A stretch of 64,000 bases of DNA, taken from contig OY829326.1 in NCBI GenBank assembly GCA_963691655.1, positions 82,267,235-82,331,234 on the forward strand, written 5' to 3'. Positions 1 through 9,551 of the stretch are shown one piece after another (the first letter of the stretch is position 1; the number at the start of each line of letters is the position of its first letter). This DNA is from Toxonevra muliebris (Eukaryota > Arthropoda > Insecta > Diptera > Pallopteridae). The notes beneath the pieces are model-generated. The model was not told the origin of the DNA. It ran no database searches and saw only the letters and a program-made list of their open reading frames with translations. The position numbers were made by a program, and so were the translations under genes.

Positions 1-432
1 ATAAACCAAATATAAAAAAAAAGTGAAAACGAAGTGAGTGTGTGTTCTTTTTTTTTGTTCATCACCTTTTAGTGCTACGCACTAAAGGGTCCATTTGCCG
101 GTTTCAGATCGACGCTCCTTTGTGCCACGCACTGGGAGAGATTCGAGGGATAGGCCACGCCATCGTCCAGCAGAATTTAAGGTGCAACGCACCATACGAT
201 AGTTTGTAAGTAGGTGCTCCATAGTGCCACGCACTGGGAGGAACCACAAGGCCACGCCTTGAGGAAAAATAAAAAGTGAAATTCAGAAAAATAGAGGGGC
301 AAGATCCCCAAGTGAGTGTTGTGTAGTGTCCGTAAATTGAAAATAGTTCACCCCGGTCCCTGTAACAAATAAATTTCTGTAGCCTCGAACCCTGGACTCG
401 GCGAGTGATACCCAGGCTAGAGCTTCGTTACA
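1..432 (+). repeat. 5' LTR of a gypsy-type retrotransposon (truncated by window start)
   Basis: The sequence matches the stretch from about 4363 to 4793 with roughly five differences and one small indel by eye, so this is the downstream part of the 5' LTR and the insertion is young. It ends in CA directly before a lysine-tRNA primer site. A possible AATAAA polyadenylation signal lies at about 367-372. The upstream part of the LTR and any target-site duplication lie outside the window. Confidence 0.9.
64..261 (+). other. Array of six small hairpins in the LTR
   Basis: Six palindromes follow each other at about 64-90, 115-138, 149-164, 181-193, 217-240 and 247-261. Each has a 3-base loop NAC (TAC, CAC, CAC, AAC, CAC, CAC) framed by GC on both sides, giving the core GC-NAC-GC. 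Stem sequences differ but remain complementary; the first has 12 pairs including one G-T pair. The array is repeated in the 3' LTR at about 4425-4622, and a further degenerate pair is duplicated in U3 at about 4216-4261. The pattern suggests an RNA structure selected in the transcript, perhaps for packaging, dimerisation or translation; the role is inference. Confidence 0.7.
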
Positions 433-433
433 G

Positions 434-451
434 TGGCGCCCGAGCAGGGAC
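434..451 (+). other. Primer binding site, tRNA-Lys type
   Basis: The 18 bases TGGCGCCCGAGCAGGGAC follow the LTR after one base and would pair with the 3' end of a lysine tRNA. To my knowledge Osvaldo-type gypsy elements and lentiviruses use a lysine primer of this kind. A homopolymer-rich A/T leader (about 486-640) separates it from gag. Confidence 0.85.
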
Positions 452-767
452 CGCGTGGTCGACAAGAAATAGTTACAGCTACCAACTTAAAAAAAAAAAA
501 AGGAAACACACTACCAACCAAAAAAAAATAAAAAAAATTTAAATTTTTTTTTGTGAAACACTACCAACAAAAAAAAAAAAAAAATAATATAAAATTTAAT
601 TTTTTTTTTGTTGTGAAACATTACGAACAAAAAAAAAAAAAATTTTTCTCGAGCTCCGGACAGTAACACATATTTGTTAATTAATTTTATATTCAGTTCC
701 CAAAATTTTCGTGGCGAGCAAACGCATTAGCCCCTTTAATTACAGGTCTATTGTGGAGACAACCACC

Positions 768-1970
768 ATGGGAGGAAACGGAGGACCGGACACGCTGACA
801 ACATCATGGGTCTACTACCTCAAGTCAGCTGAACTCACTGCATATGCACACGAACTGGGTGTGGGGTTAAATGGAACCGTGGAGGAACGGCGCAAACAGT
901 TTTCACAATTTATCAGTGGTGGCAACCACACCGAAGGGAAACTGGCCCATTTACAAGAACTACAGAAAAAGCATACGAAGAGGAAAACAACGTCCCGGAC
1001 GCCAAGTGAGACCCGCAATGGAGCTGACTCACTCAGGGTCCCTGGTGAAACCCACAATGACAGCTCCCTCGAAGTTGATACCAAGAGCCCTACAAGACGA
1101 AACTGCTACCCGCTGATAATTCCAAGTCTCGGACAGGAAGCTGCAGTAAGTATTCAAGACCCCGTTTCGGTTGCCCATGGCACCGAAAAGGTCATGGAAC
1201 AAATACAGAAGTGGTCCGCTAGGTATGACGGAGGTAAGGACTCATTATTTTTTATTGAACGCGTTGAGGAATTGGCAGAGGCGTATGGCATACACCTTGA
1301 TTCGCTCCCAAGAACCATGCCAGAGTTATTGCAAGACAAGGCCCTGGTCTGGTATAGGAACAACAACGCACATTGGTCTACGTGGGATTCGTTTAAACGT
1401 GACTTTAAATCTTTCTTTTTACCCCCTAGGTATTTCGATACAGTGGATGACGAGATCCGGAAGCGGTACCAGCGACCTCAAGAGAGCTTCAAGGACTATG
1501 TCCTCGCATTACAAACTCTGATGCGCCACGCATCCTACACGGAAGAACAAAAGCTAGAAAGGATTTACCGAAACTGCCACGCAGACTATCAATGGTATAT
1601 CCTGCGCAAGGACTACCAGACGCTTGCCGACTTGCTCACACTCGCCGGAGATCTTGAAAGCATCCGCGAACGAGAAACACCACAAGTGGCTACGCCACCT
1701 GGATCTACACTTGTGTCTACGACACCAGCGCAACATCGCTTCTTGGAGCCCCACCCAGCAGGATGTGTTAACCCCAGAACGGTATGCCACCGCTGTGGAC
1801 AAGAGGGTCATCAAAAACAAACATGTACCAACCAGGTGAAACTATATTGCTGGGACTGCGGTCGAATCAATATTCGTACGAAAGAATGTTGCCGCAGACA
1901 GGGAAACGACGACGAGGCTCGCTCGCGAGGGACAGCGAGGCCTCCAATTGCTCCCCCTCGTCCAAACTAA
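768..1970 (+). CDS. gag: Gag polyprotein of the LTR retrotransposon
   Basis: This structural protein should package element RNA in cytoplasmic particles. The open frame extends upstream to 711, but the ATG at 768 has an ideal insect/vertebrate context (ACCACCATGG) and gives about 400 residues. The central part (about residues 150-300) resembles a gypsy-type capsid domain, with a typical 'WYRNN...W..F...F' pattern. The C-terminus holds a CCHC zinc knuckle, CHRCGQEGHQKQTC, followed by a second cysteine cluster (CWDCG...ECC). It overlaps the protease frame, which lies -1 relative to it, as expected for expression by ribosomal frameshifting. No stop or frameshift interrupts it, so Gag may still be made and could be supplied to, or borrowed from, a relative. 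Confidence 0.85.
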   Translation: MGGNGGPDTLTTSWVYYLKSAELTAYAHELGVGLNGTVEERRKQFSQFISGGNHTEGKLAHLQELQKKHTKRKTTSRTPSETRNGADSLRVPGETHNDSSLEVDTKSPTRRNCYPLIIPSLGQEAAVSIQDPVSVAHGTEKVMEQIQKWSARYDGGKDSLFFIERVEELAEAYGIHLDSLPRTMPELLQDKALVWYRNNNAHWSTWDSFKRDFKSFFLPPRYFDTVDDEIRKRYQRPQESFKDYVLALQTLMRHASYTEEQKLERIYRNCHADYQWYILRKDYQTLADLLTLAGDLESIRERETPQVATPPGSTLVSTTPAQHRFLEPHPAGCVNPRTVCHRCGQEGHQKQTCTNQVKLYCWDCGRINIRTKECCRRQGNDDEARSRGTARPPIAPPRPN

Positions 1971-2491
1971 AACCACTACAGCACGATGACAAGAGAATCT
2001 TCGCCAATATCGTGATTGGCGGAGAACACGTGGCGGCGACTATCGATTCGGGTGCGACCCGAAGTTTTGTCAGCGCAGAATTCATGACACGATTAAGAGA
2101 GCGGTGTACGTGGATCCCCTACCGGGGTGATGTCACCTTAGCAGATGGTACGGTGTGTCCTTTCGAGCACGCCGTACAATTAAAAGTACAGTTGGGTAGT
2201 AATGAAAACACAGTGCGGTTTCTTCTCCTACCCGAGGCCACGGAAGACGTAATCCTGGGCCTTGACTATCTGATCCTGACCGGAGCGAAACTTAGCCTCG
2301 GCGGCGATACTTTGGATGTAGGGAAACCAGTAAGTGACAAGCCCAATAGATGTATGGTGGTTACGGAACAGGAGTTGGTCGATTCCGAGGTTGTCCACGA
2401 CACCCTGACACCAGGTGGCCACATATCGACCACAGCTACGGGGGTAAGCGCCGCAAGAATGGGGTTGTCTACGATACCCTGGCCAACATAA
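1784..2491 (+). CDS. Retroviral-type aspartic protease (pol N-terminus)
   Basis: The protease domain begins near 1980 and reads through to about 2330. It shows the catalytic signature ATIDSGATRSF and the later hydrophobic motif VILGLDYL typical of gypsy-group proteases. The frame is -1 to gag and overlaps its end; the region between 1784 and about 1975 is probably only the overlap. After the protease the frame enters a first, degenerate copy of the His-rich repeat (VVHDTL...) and then stops, whereas the remaining repeats are open in another frame. A small indel has therefore probably separated protease from the rest of pol. Confidence 0.75.
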   Translation: MPPLWTRGSSKTNMYQPGETILLGLRSNQYSYERMLPQTGKRRRGSLARDSEASNCSPSSKLKPLQHDDKRIFANIVIGGEHVAATIDSGATRSFVSAEFMTRLRERCTWIPYRGDVTLADGTVCPFEHAVQLKVQLGSNENTVRFLLLPEATEDVILGLDYLILTGAKLSLGGDTLDVGKPVSDKPNRCMVVTEQELVDSEVVHDTLTPGGHISTTATGVSAARMGLSTIPWPT

Positions 2492-2920
2492 CTGGCACCA
2501 AGGACGGCCATGCCGCCTTAATCACTCATCACATCGACGACACCCACCGGGGTAAACACCGCAGCTATGGGATTGTCCACGACAACCTGGCCAACGCAAC
2601 TCGCATTAAGGACGGCCATGCCGCCTTAATCACTCATCACATCGACGACACCCACCGGGGTAAACACCGCAGCCATGGGGTTGTCCGCGACAACCTTGCC
2701 AACGCAACTCACACCAAAGGTAGCCATGCCACATTGGTCACTCATCATTACGGTGACTCCCACCGGAGAAAATGCGGCGACACTGGGATCGTCAACGACT
2801 CCCTAGCTAACGCCACCCGCGCTTGGGCCAACCACGTCACCCTAGTCTCACATCACAAGAACGACATCCACCAAGCGGAAGACCGCAACCCTGGGGCTGT
2901 CCATGACACCCTAGGTAGAG
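2440..2920 (+). repeat. 108-bp tandem repeats encoding 36-residue His-rich units
   Basis: Consecutive units share 'VHDNLANAT', 'HAALITHHIDDTHRGKHR' and close variants. The unit is exactly 36 codons, so expansion kept the frame. Two central units are almost identical at the DNA level and the outer ones are more diverged, which fits recent unequal exchange in the middle of the array. Confidence 0.85.
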
Positions 2921-3691
2921 ACACCAGCTCACTCCCGGTTATTGGCTGCGAGGAGGACCAGCAGCGGGTAAAGGAATTCCTGGGACAGGAACTTCCGCGC
3001 TTCAAGGAACTACAAGGAATGATCCTGGCTACACCAACTATTCTAGTCCATAAGAGTCAAGAAAAAAGGCGAACGACGGCCCCATTGGGAATAACACCCC
3101 AGGCCAGAGAGACGGAACAACCAACAACATCCCATGCCGCCCGGGAGCATAAGGCCCAGCGCCGTATTGATAGCTCTCGCACCGACCCTGATCGCAGACG
3201 ACTACAACAGCCGGCACAGCAACTACAGCCGCTTACGCCCAACGGCTTTCACACCAGCCCTGACACCATGTGGCAACAACAGCCTCTGTCAGCGGGCCAC
3301 CGAGGCGAATCTTCAGCATCGCGCCCAGCGCCGCGTGCTCCTGATAGCTCTCGCACCAGTCTTGACCGCAGGTGGTCACACCAGCCTTTGTCAGCAGGCC
3401 ACCGAAGCGCATTCTCAGTTCCACGTTCACAGCAGCGCGCACCTAACAGCCTTGACCGCAGTCAACGACAACCATCGGTACAGCGACCACAGCCGCGTGC
3501 ACCAGACAACTCGCGTGTAGGCTCTGACACCAACAACCTCGATGCAGAGACAATGCGGGAGATCCACGCCATCATGAGGGCAAGCCAAGGCCCTGGCCGA
3601 CGTCGGGCCTTCCTAGAATACGTCCGCGGCCACCGCATCAGTTTCCGCGTCACGGCCGAAGGCGTGGTGCGATGGAAGCTCGCGCCTTACC

Positions 3692-3704
3692 GAGGTGAGG
3701 GGGG
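3692..3704 (+). other. Polypurine tract of the LTR retrotransposon
   Basis: GAGGTGAGGGGGG directly precedes a TG that matches the expected LTR start. It is the likely plus-strand DNA primer. The exact boundary is uncertain by a few bases because the following TGTGTG is repetitive. Confidence 0.6.
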
Positions 3705-4793
3705 TGTGTGAGGACGCAAGTCGGTCCACCCCCTCGTTTGCGTCTCCCCAGTGGAGTTACCTTTATATTTTATTTTTTATATATTCCATTATTGTTTATT
3801 TTACTTCATTATTTTCTTTTCTTACCATTAATTGTTTATTTTATTATATATTGAATTGTTTATTTTGGTTATTGTCTAATTGTTAAGTTTTTTATTATTT
3901 GCCCATGAAGGGACAGTTTGTATTATTAAATAACCTAAAAATTGCTAAATCTAAGTATTGTACATTAAAACGAAAATGCAACCCTTCAATTGCATAAATT
4001 AATAGTCGAGTGGTGAACACACTCATCTAGCTGAATGACGCCATGTTTCGAACTCAACGAAGGAAAAAAAACAACGAAACTACAAGCAGATGGCGGCGAA
4101 CGGAAAAAACTCTTTCTTTTTCGGCGATCAACAGCGGCAGCAAGCAGACGTATATTGAGGTGAGTGTCTCGCGACGGAACAGTGACTGGGAAAGCTTTTT
4201 TTTTACACATCGACGCTCCTTGGTGCCACGCATCAGGAGGATCATCGGGATAGGCCACGCCGTCCACCCCACAGTGTTTATAGAAAACAAATCCATAAAA
4301 TTAAAGTTAAATAAAAAAATAAAAAATAAAAAAAAGTAATATTTTAAAAAATGAATTAATAAATAAACCAAATATAAAAAAAAGTGAAAACGAAGTGAGT
4401 GTGTGTTCCTTTTTTTTGTTCATCACCTTTTAGTGCTACGCACTAAAGGGTCCATTTGCCGGTTTCAGATCGACGCTCCTTTGTGCCACGCACTAGGAGA
4501 GATTCGAGTGATAGGCCACGCCATCGTCCAGCAGAATTTAAGGTGCAACGCACCATACGATAGTTTGTAAGTAGGTGCTCCATAGTGCCACGCACTGGGA
4601 GGAACCACAAGGCCACGCCTTGAGGAAAAATAAAAAGTGAAATTCAGAAAAATAGAGGGGTAAGATCCCCAAGTGAGTGTTGTGTAGTGTCCGTAAATTG
4701 AAAATAGTTCACCCCGGTCCCTGTAACAAATAAATTTCTGTAGCCTCGAACCCTGGACTCGGCGAGTGATACCCAGGCTAGAGCTTCGTTACA
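3705..4793 (+). repeat. 3' LTR, about 1.09 kb
   Basis: The LTR starts with TG after the polypurine tract and ends with CA at 4793, at the same position as the 5' copy. The last 431 bases match window positions 1-432. U3 (about 3705-4360) is AT-rich and contains a partial duplication (about 4205-4265) of the hairpin-bearing segment at about 4466-4525. The following bases cannot be checked for a target duplication because the left end is outside the window. Confidence 0.8.
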
Positions 4794-5007
4794 GCATATA
4801 TCGATGTCTTAATTTGCTAAGGCCCTAGCATCAAATTTTTCAATATCAAGTTTTTGATGGATTATAATAAAGCGTGCCCACTTTCGTCTATGCCAAAAAT
4901 TTTAGAGACCCGAACCGAAAACTTAAGATCTTTTCTTTTAGTTTAAATTAAAAATTCACGAAGCAGTACTCTAAATAATAAAAAGCTTTTTGTTTCTCCT
5001 GTAAAAT

Positions 5008-6482
5008 CTAAAAAATGCGTGTTATCGACTTAAGAAGTTTTTCGGCTTCGTTTAAAAAGCTCATTTGATCTGCCCCACCAGAAAATGGACGTTTTAGAGA
5101 CGATTCATCACAAACGGTACTACTATTAAATATATTGAATAGTTTATCGAAAAATAAAATAAAAGCCGCAGTATTTGGAAATGTGGATGCATTAACGACC
5201 CCAGAACTATACATGGCAAGCATGCCAGAAGCTACTGTATTTGACAACACGTGAGCAGCAAATCGCACACTCATGCGGTTAAAAGACGACAGTTCAAAGT
5301 GAGCAGAAGTAAGTTTAGGTGCACAACGTATGGAGGCTTTGCTATCAGCCTCATAAAAGTAAACGATATCCTTCCAACTTACCCGTGAGTTTTGAAATAT
5401 AACAACGTTTTTATTATTTTCTAAGCAATTCTGGCTACTTTTTAGAAGATGAGGAGAATCATGGAAAAACATGATTTCCTGGCCGTTTACGACGAAAAAA
5501 GGTTGTTCTTCGCATACTCCCAGCATTATAGCGAAGTTTACGAAATTTGAACCCTGGTCACACACAAATTGACAGAGGAAAAGGCCTATATTTTGGAGCT
5601 GTTGAACCATCTCGAAAATATATTTTTTTAAAATGTTGCCTTTACAAGACCCTTGGACAAGAAAATAGGCTAATGGTTGGGACAAAGACTGCCCACCAAT
5701 GCCTTGAACCATAACAGTCAATACACTATTGACCGTTATGGAAGTACGCTTTTCATCACCGTAGTCTTCCAAACCTATTATCTTGTTAAGGTGCCTATCA
5801 TATTGTAAATGGGCCATCAGAGACATTTCATCGCAAGACATAGAGACGAACCACTGCTCATGAGTGAAACCCCGACTTCTGAACTCCAAAGCCTTTATTC
5901 TGCTATTACTGCAGCCTGGAGACCGGGGCCAGCTACAAACAAAATCGTACAATGTTTTCTCCTCTGGCCAATTCAGGGAATGCTTAAGATATCTATAAGC
6001 TTGGGGAGACAAAAAAAAAAACCTAAACCCTGCGGGCTACTATTTTTGAGACAAATAGCGACATGACAAGGCAATTTGCTGCAAATTTCTTCTAGAAAAT
6101 CGTCTTTACTCTTCACTAATTCCTTCTGTTCTCCAACCACCTTTTTATATACTTCTAGCTCATTTTTCACATCAACTAGCTCTTGCCTTGCTCTTTTCAA
6201 CTCACTACGTTCGTCATTTAGTTCTTTTTTTAAACTCTTAATCTCCTCTCGAATTTTTCACTTTCTACCAGTATCTGCACTAAGGGCCTTTTCAGTTTGA
6301 ACTTTTTTAGCCACCTTAACATCATTAACCGTACTAGTGCAACTCGCGAATACATTATCAGCATCTAATTCTGGCAGAAAACTAGGAGAAAATGACACAT
6401 TGGCATCGCCAGAAAATGAGGGAAGAATCGACCTTTGTATTTGTATTTTAATATATTTCGTTCGCTCGGTTTGTTTTTGCAA
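5008..6482 (-). pseudogene. P-element-like (THAP9-type) transposase, decayed
   Basis: Read from 6482 down to 5008, the frame encodes a linker, a lysine/glutamate-rich coiled coil (about 6250-6080) and then the RNase H-like core of the P superfamily. The core includes 'SMSCDEMSL', 'IIGLEDYG' and 'FVCDQGSNFVNF', the latter containing a probable catalytic Asp. The region 5008-6012 is open for 334 residues. Two lesions break the gene: an in-frame TGA at about 6258 and a frameshift at a run of A/T near 6008-6020. The N-terminal THAP DNA-binding domain is missing here, and the C-terminal GTP-binding/insertion region ends early. Related THAP and linker pieces occur at about 14.9 and 19.6 kb. Confidence 0.8.
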
Positions 6483-7365
6483 TAAAATTTTAAGAATATT
6501 GAAATATTTATTCCTATAAAATTTAATTTTTTTTTATTTCCAATTTTAAGAATAGTCCTTGTGACCATAGTTTTTGTGACCAAATTACCCAGAAATATTG
6601 TTTCCTTTTACTGTAGCAACATGTATATCTGATGTTATAAAAAAGTCATGCCCCTACAATTTTGACTAATGGAGTTTTGAAAACTGTAGATATTTAGTTC
6701 CTTCTTTGTGCTGCTTTCACACGTAAGTATAACAAAAGAAACCGATACAGAATTGTATTTTGTTCACGAAAAAATAATTACATAGATGAGAGCTAATTTT
6801 TGCCTTAAAAAAAACAGTAACTTAATTATAGACAGCAAACGCAAGGAGTCTCATTTCCGTAGTGGCTCAAGGACTTCATTCCTCCTTTACATGATAAACG
6901 GCGAAGTCTTCGTGGTTGCACGCACCTTTTTGTATTTTGAGTGTGAATGTATACATTTCGCAATGAAATTTAAAGCACAGCCACAATAATATGAACTAAC
7001 AAGAACAATTCCTGGCCTAAAAAGGAATGATCCAAAGACAACAAAGGAAACAAAGACGAGGAATAAGAACCAGAGAAGCGTCTAAAGTGGAAGTTAATTT
7101 ATGGCGGTTAATTTTTCATTCCGTTGAAAAGAGGAGTGTATGAGTATGTGTGCTTGTGTGTGTGCTTTTAGTTTTGTTGTATTAGTGCTTTTGGCGGCCG
7201 TTTACAAAATTGTTGTCTTTTGTATGTCTGTAGGACCGAATCTTTTCTTGATGTGCACAAGGCATGAAGCGGAAATTTATGAATGCGAAATGCTTTTTCT
7301 ATGTTGTTTCACTTTTATTTCTACTGTTTTTTAGTTTTATTTTCGCTAAAATGAATTCAAACATA
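6483..7365. other. Unassigned sequence
   Basis: AT-rich, with only short open frames and no recognisable protein motif. It separates the P-like relic from the first TA-flanked MITE. Part may be upstream or intronic P-like sequence, but no splice sites could be fixed. Confidence 0.4.
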
Positions 7366-7621
7366 TCGTCGTCGTTCTGGAAGAAATCACTAAGTCCATT
7401 TTTTAATTTCAGAGATGAAGTTAGTTAATGCAGTGCATAATGCTCTACGAACATTGACAATACTTAAAAAGTTAACAGATTGATACACACCTTAGTATGC
7501 GTTTAAACTGCATCATCAAAAATCGAATTTATTATGTTATTCGAATTCTAGAAGCTAATTAATACGGATTCAATTAAAAAAATTAATTTGGACTTAGTGA
7601 TTTCTGCTTGAACGACGACGA
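7366..7621. mobile_element. MITE 'A', copy 1 (TA target duplication)
   Basis: Terminal inverted repeats begin TCGTCGTCGTTC and extend imperfectly over about 30 bases to the ACTAAGTCCA motif. Both ends are flanked by TA, as in Tc1/mariner-type elements. The same 256-bp element lies in opposite orientation at 17477-17733. It has no coding capacity. Confidence 0.85.
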
Positions 7622-7656
7622 TATGCACATTAAACTGGCCTTCGCTGTATGACCGA

Positions 7657-7826
7657 TTTTAAAATTACTCCGAAACCCGCTCCCCGGGGCTTTTTGAGGT
7701 TACTGGAAAAACTAATCTTATCAATCAAAAATGGAGTTTTCGGCCCTAAGAAACTTTTTCTGGATTTGTTTTTCCAGTAGCCTCACAAATACGCCCGGCG
7801 AGCGGAATTCGGAATAACTTTTCAAA
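7657..7826. repeat. Long imperfect inverted repeat (foldback)
   Basis: Two arms of about 55 bases (about 7657-7717 and 7768-7826) are roughly 80% complementary and share GTTACTGGAAAAAC / GTTTTTCCAGTAGC at the inner ends. The AT-rich loop is about 50 bases. It is probably a degenerate MITE; a hairpin small-RNA precursor is possible but unsupported. Confidence 0.55.
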
Positions 7827-8106
7827 TAAGGGCCAGTCTTATGTACATGTATATCGTGCATAATATGTATTAAAATGTACATATATGTACATATGTATGT
7901 AAAACTTATTTAAAGTTCAATGCTATGGGAAAATGTTGTGTATCAACCTAAATTTCTCTCATTTAGCTTTTTGAGAACTTTCATTCACATATTTGCATAT
8001 TACATATGTGTATTCCAAATACAAACAAAATACATACAGCTGTTGTCAACTAATTATAAACACTTCTGCCTTCATTATTTTTCCCATTTTTTTGAGAAGT
8101 TGTGTA
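7827..8106. other. AT-rich spacer with a short shared repeat
   Basis: Nothing coding is seen. A 29-base stretch at about 8038-8066 (CAGCTGTTGTCAACTAATT...) recurs in inverted orientation at about 13138-13166, so a small repeat is present. Confidence 0.3.
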
Positions 8107-9394
8107 CAGGGTGACAATCGTAAAGTGACGCACACATTTAAGCAGTTATTTTCAAAAGGAAGTACTTCCATTAAGTACAATTAAGTGTTAACATTGCTGA
8201 ATATATAAGCATTCATTTGAACCCCACCTCATTCAATATAACCTCCTTAAGCCTGCACACATGCCTTCAAACGATCCGGAAATCGTAGGACTGTTCGCCG
8301 CAGGACTTCCTGATCAATTTCAGTCCAGGCTTCCTCTAATGAATTTGTCAGCGACTCCAGACTGTGGTGTTGAGATGCACAAGCCTTACTCTCTAAAATA
8401 CTCCAAATAGAGTAGTCCATTGGATTCAAGTCTGGAGAGTATGGTGGCCATTCTTGAGATGTTATGAATCTAGAAAAATTGTCTTTTATCCATGTTTTCG
8501 TTAATTTTGCCATGTGGGAAGGTGCAGAATCTTGCTGGAAAGTCCAGTTTTCATTTCCAAATGTATCTTGGGCCCAGGGAAGAACATGTTCATTTAAAAT
8601 GCTCCGATAAACAACCTGGTCAATTTTAACACCCTCTTCAACGAATATTAGAGGGGTTCTGGCATTAGCGGAAACTCCAGCCCATACCATAACGGAAGCT
8701 GGCTTTTGAACTCGGCCAACAGTCCTATTTTGTTGCAATGATGATGTTAGCCACATTAGGTCATTTTGCGCATTGAAATGTTGTTCAACCGTGAAAATTT
8801 TTTCATCTGTAAACAAGATATTTTCAACATTTTTTAACACGGAGGAGCGTAGCAACGCCTTGCATCTTTGCAGTCGCAAATCTTTCTTTTTTTGTGTCAG
8901 ATCTTGAGCTTTTCGGAGCTTGTACGGCTTAAGATTAAGCTTTGATTTTGCAATGATTCGCACTGTTTCACGGTTTACTCCCACTTCCTTAGCGATTTTT
9001 CTCATTGAGCGCCTTGGATTTCGCTTGATTCGTTTACGAATTTTTTCTGTTAAACCAGAAGTGGCAACTGTTGAAAATTTTCCCCGGTCTCTATCTCCAA
9101 AACCCCCAGTTTCATTATATCGAATAATAGCTCGGTCTACCGTACGACTTGACAAATTTAAAGCCTTTGCAATTTGACGGCTACTATAATTTGCCAAATG
9201 AAATTTCATAATTTCACGACGAATATTTTCCTTGTCCATTTTTATGGAAATTTCAAAATGTAATAACAAAAATTCAAATGAAATTAAAAGCAAAGCCAAT
9301 GATGAATGAATTTGCTTTTTAAATTAAAGTAACGGTAAATGGCAAAGCTTGCTGCAGAGTATTAAACTTGCGTCACTTTACAATTGTCACCCTG
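8107..9394 (-). mobile_element. maT-like (DD37D) transposon, structurally complete
   Basis: The 1,288-bp element is bounded by 26-base terminal inverted repeats, CAGGGTGACAAT(C/T)GTAAAG at the start, with a single mismatch between ends. TA is duplicated at 8105-8106 and 9395-9396. It contains one uninterrupted transposase gene on the minus strand. Length, ends and gene agree with a complete Tc1/mariner-superfamily element. Confidence 0.93.
8247..9239 (-). CDS. maT-type transposase (DD37D), 330 residues
   Basis: Cut-and-paste transposase acting in the nucleus on the flanking repeats. The frame is open from 9299, but the ATG at 9239 (MDKENIRREIM) gives the normal N-terminus. Two helix-turn-helix segments follow: 'YSSRQIAKALNLSSRTVDRAI' region around residues 18-40 and 'SMRKIAKEVGVNRETVRIIA' around 75-95. 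Catalytic acids are visible as FTDEK, QQDSAPSH and PDLNPMD. I count 37 residues between the second and third acids, with Asp in the third position, which places it in the maT (DD37D) group rather than classic mariner DD34D. No stop or frameshift is present, so activity is plausible. Confidence 0.93.
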   Translation of the reverse strand: MDKENIRREIMKFHLANYSSRQIAKALNLSSRTVDRAIIRYNETGGFGDRDRGKFSTVATSGLTEKIRKRIKRNPRRSMRKIAKEVGVNRETVRIIAKSKLNLKPYKLRKAQDLTQKKKDLRLQRCKALLRSSVLKNVENILFTDEKIFTVEQHFNAQNDLMWLTSSLQQNRTVGRVQKPASVMVWAGVSANARTPLIFVEEGVKIDQVVYRSILNEHVLPWAQDTFGNENWTFQQDSAPSHMAKLTKTWIKDNFSRFITSQEWPPYSPDLNPMDYSIWSILESKACASQHHSLESLTNSLEEAWTEIDQEVLRRTVLRFPDRLKACVQA

Positions 9395-9551
9395 TAGGGT
9401 GTCTAGGCTGCAATTTTGTTCCAGAAATAACATGTAAAACGTTACCATTTTCGACCGAGTTGCATGATAAAAATTATTTGGGTAATGAGGACATAACTTT
9501 TTTTTGCACCAACGTTCCCAAAATTTTTAGTTAGGATTTTCTTACCATATA

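Larger units (their letters stand above)
2350..3711 (+). pseudogene. Pol remnant: His-rich repeats plus truncated RT start, no RT/RNase H/integrase
   Basis: This frame holds about five 36-residue repeats (GIVHDNLANAT...DGHAALITHHIDDTHRG type, about 2440-2920). Next comes a stretch (EEDQQRVKEFLGQELPRFKE) resembling the sequence just before the reverse transcriptase palm in Osvaldo/Ulysses-type elements. It then turns into Pro/Gln/Arg-rich repeats of about 33 residues (about 3160-3530) and a short tail that stops at 3709-3711, inside the 3' LTR. Catalytic RT, RNase H and integrase motifs are absent. I infer internal deletion and repeat expansion; the C-terminal tail may be the old end of pol. 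The element could move only with enzymes from a complete relative. Confidence 0.65.
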
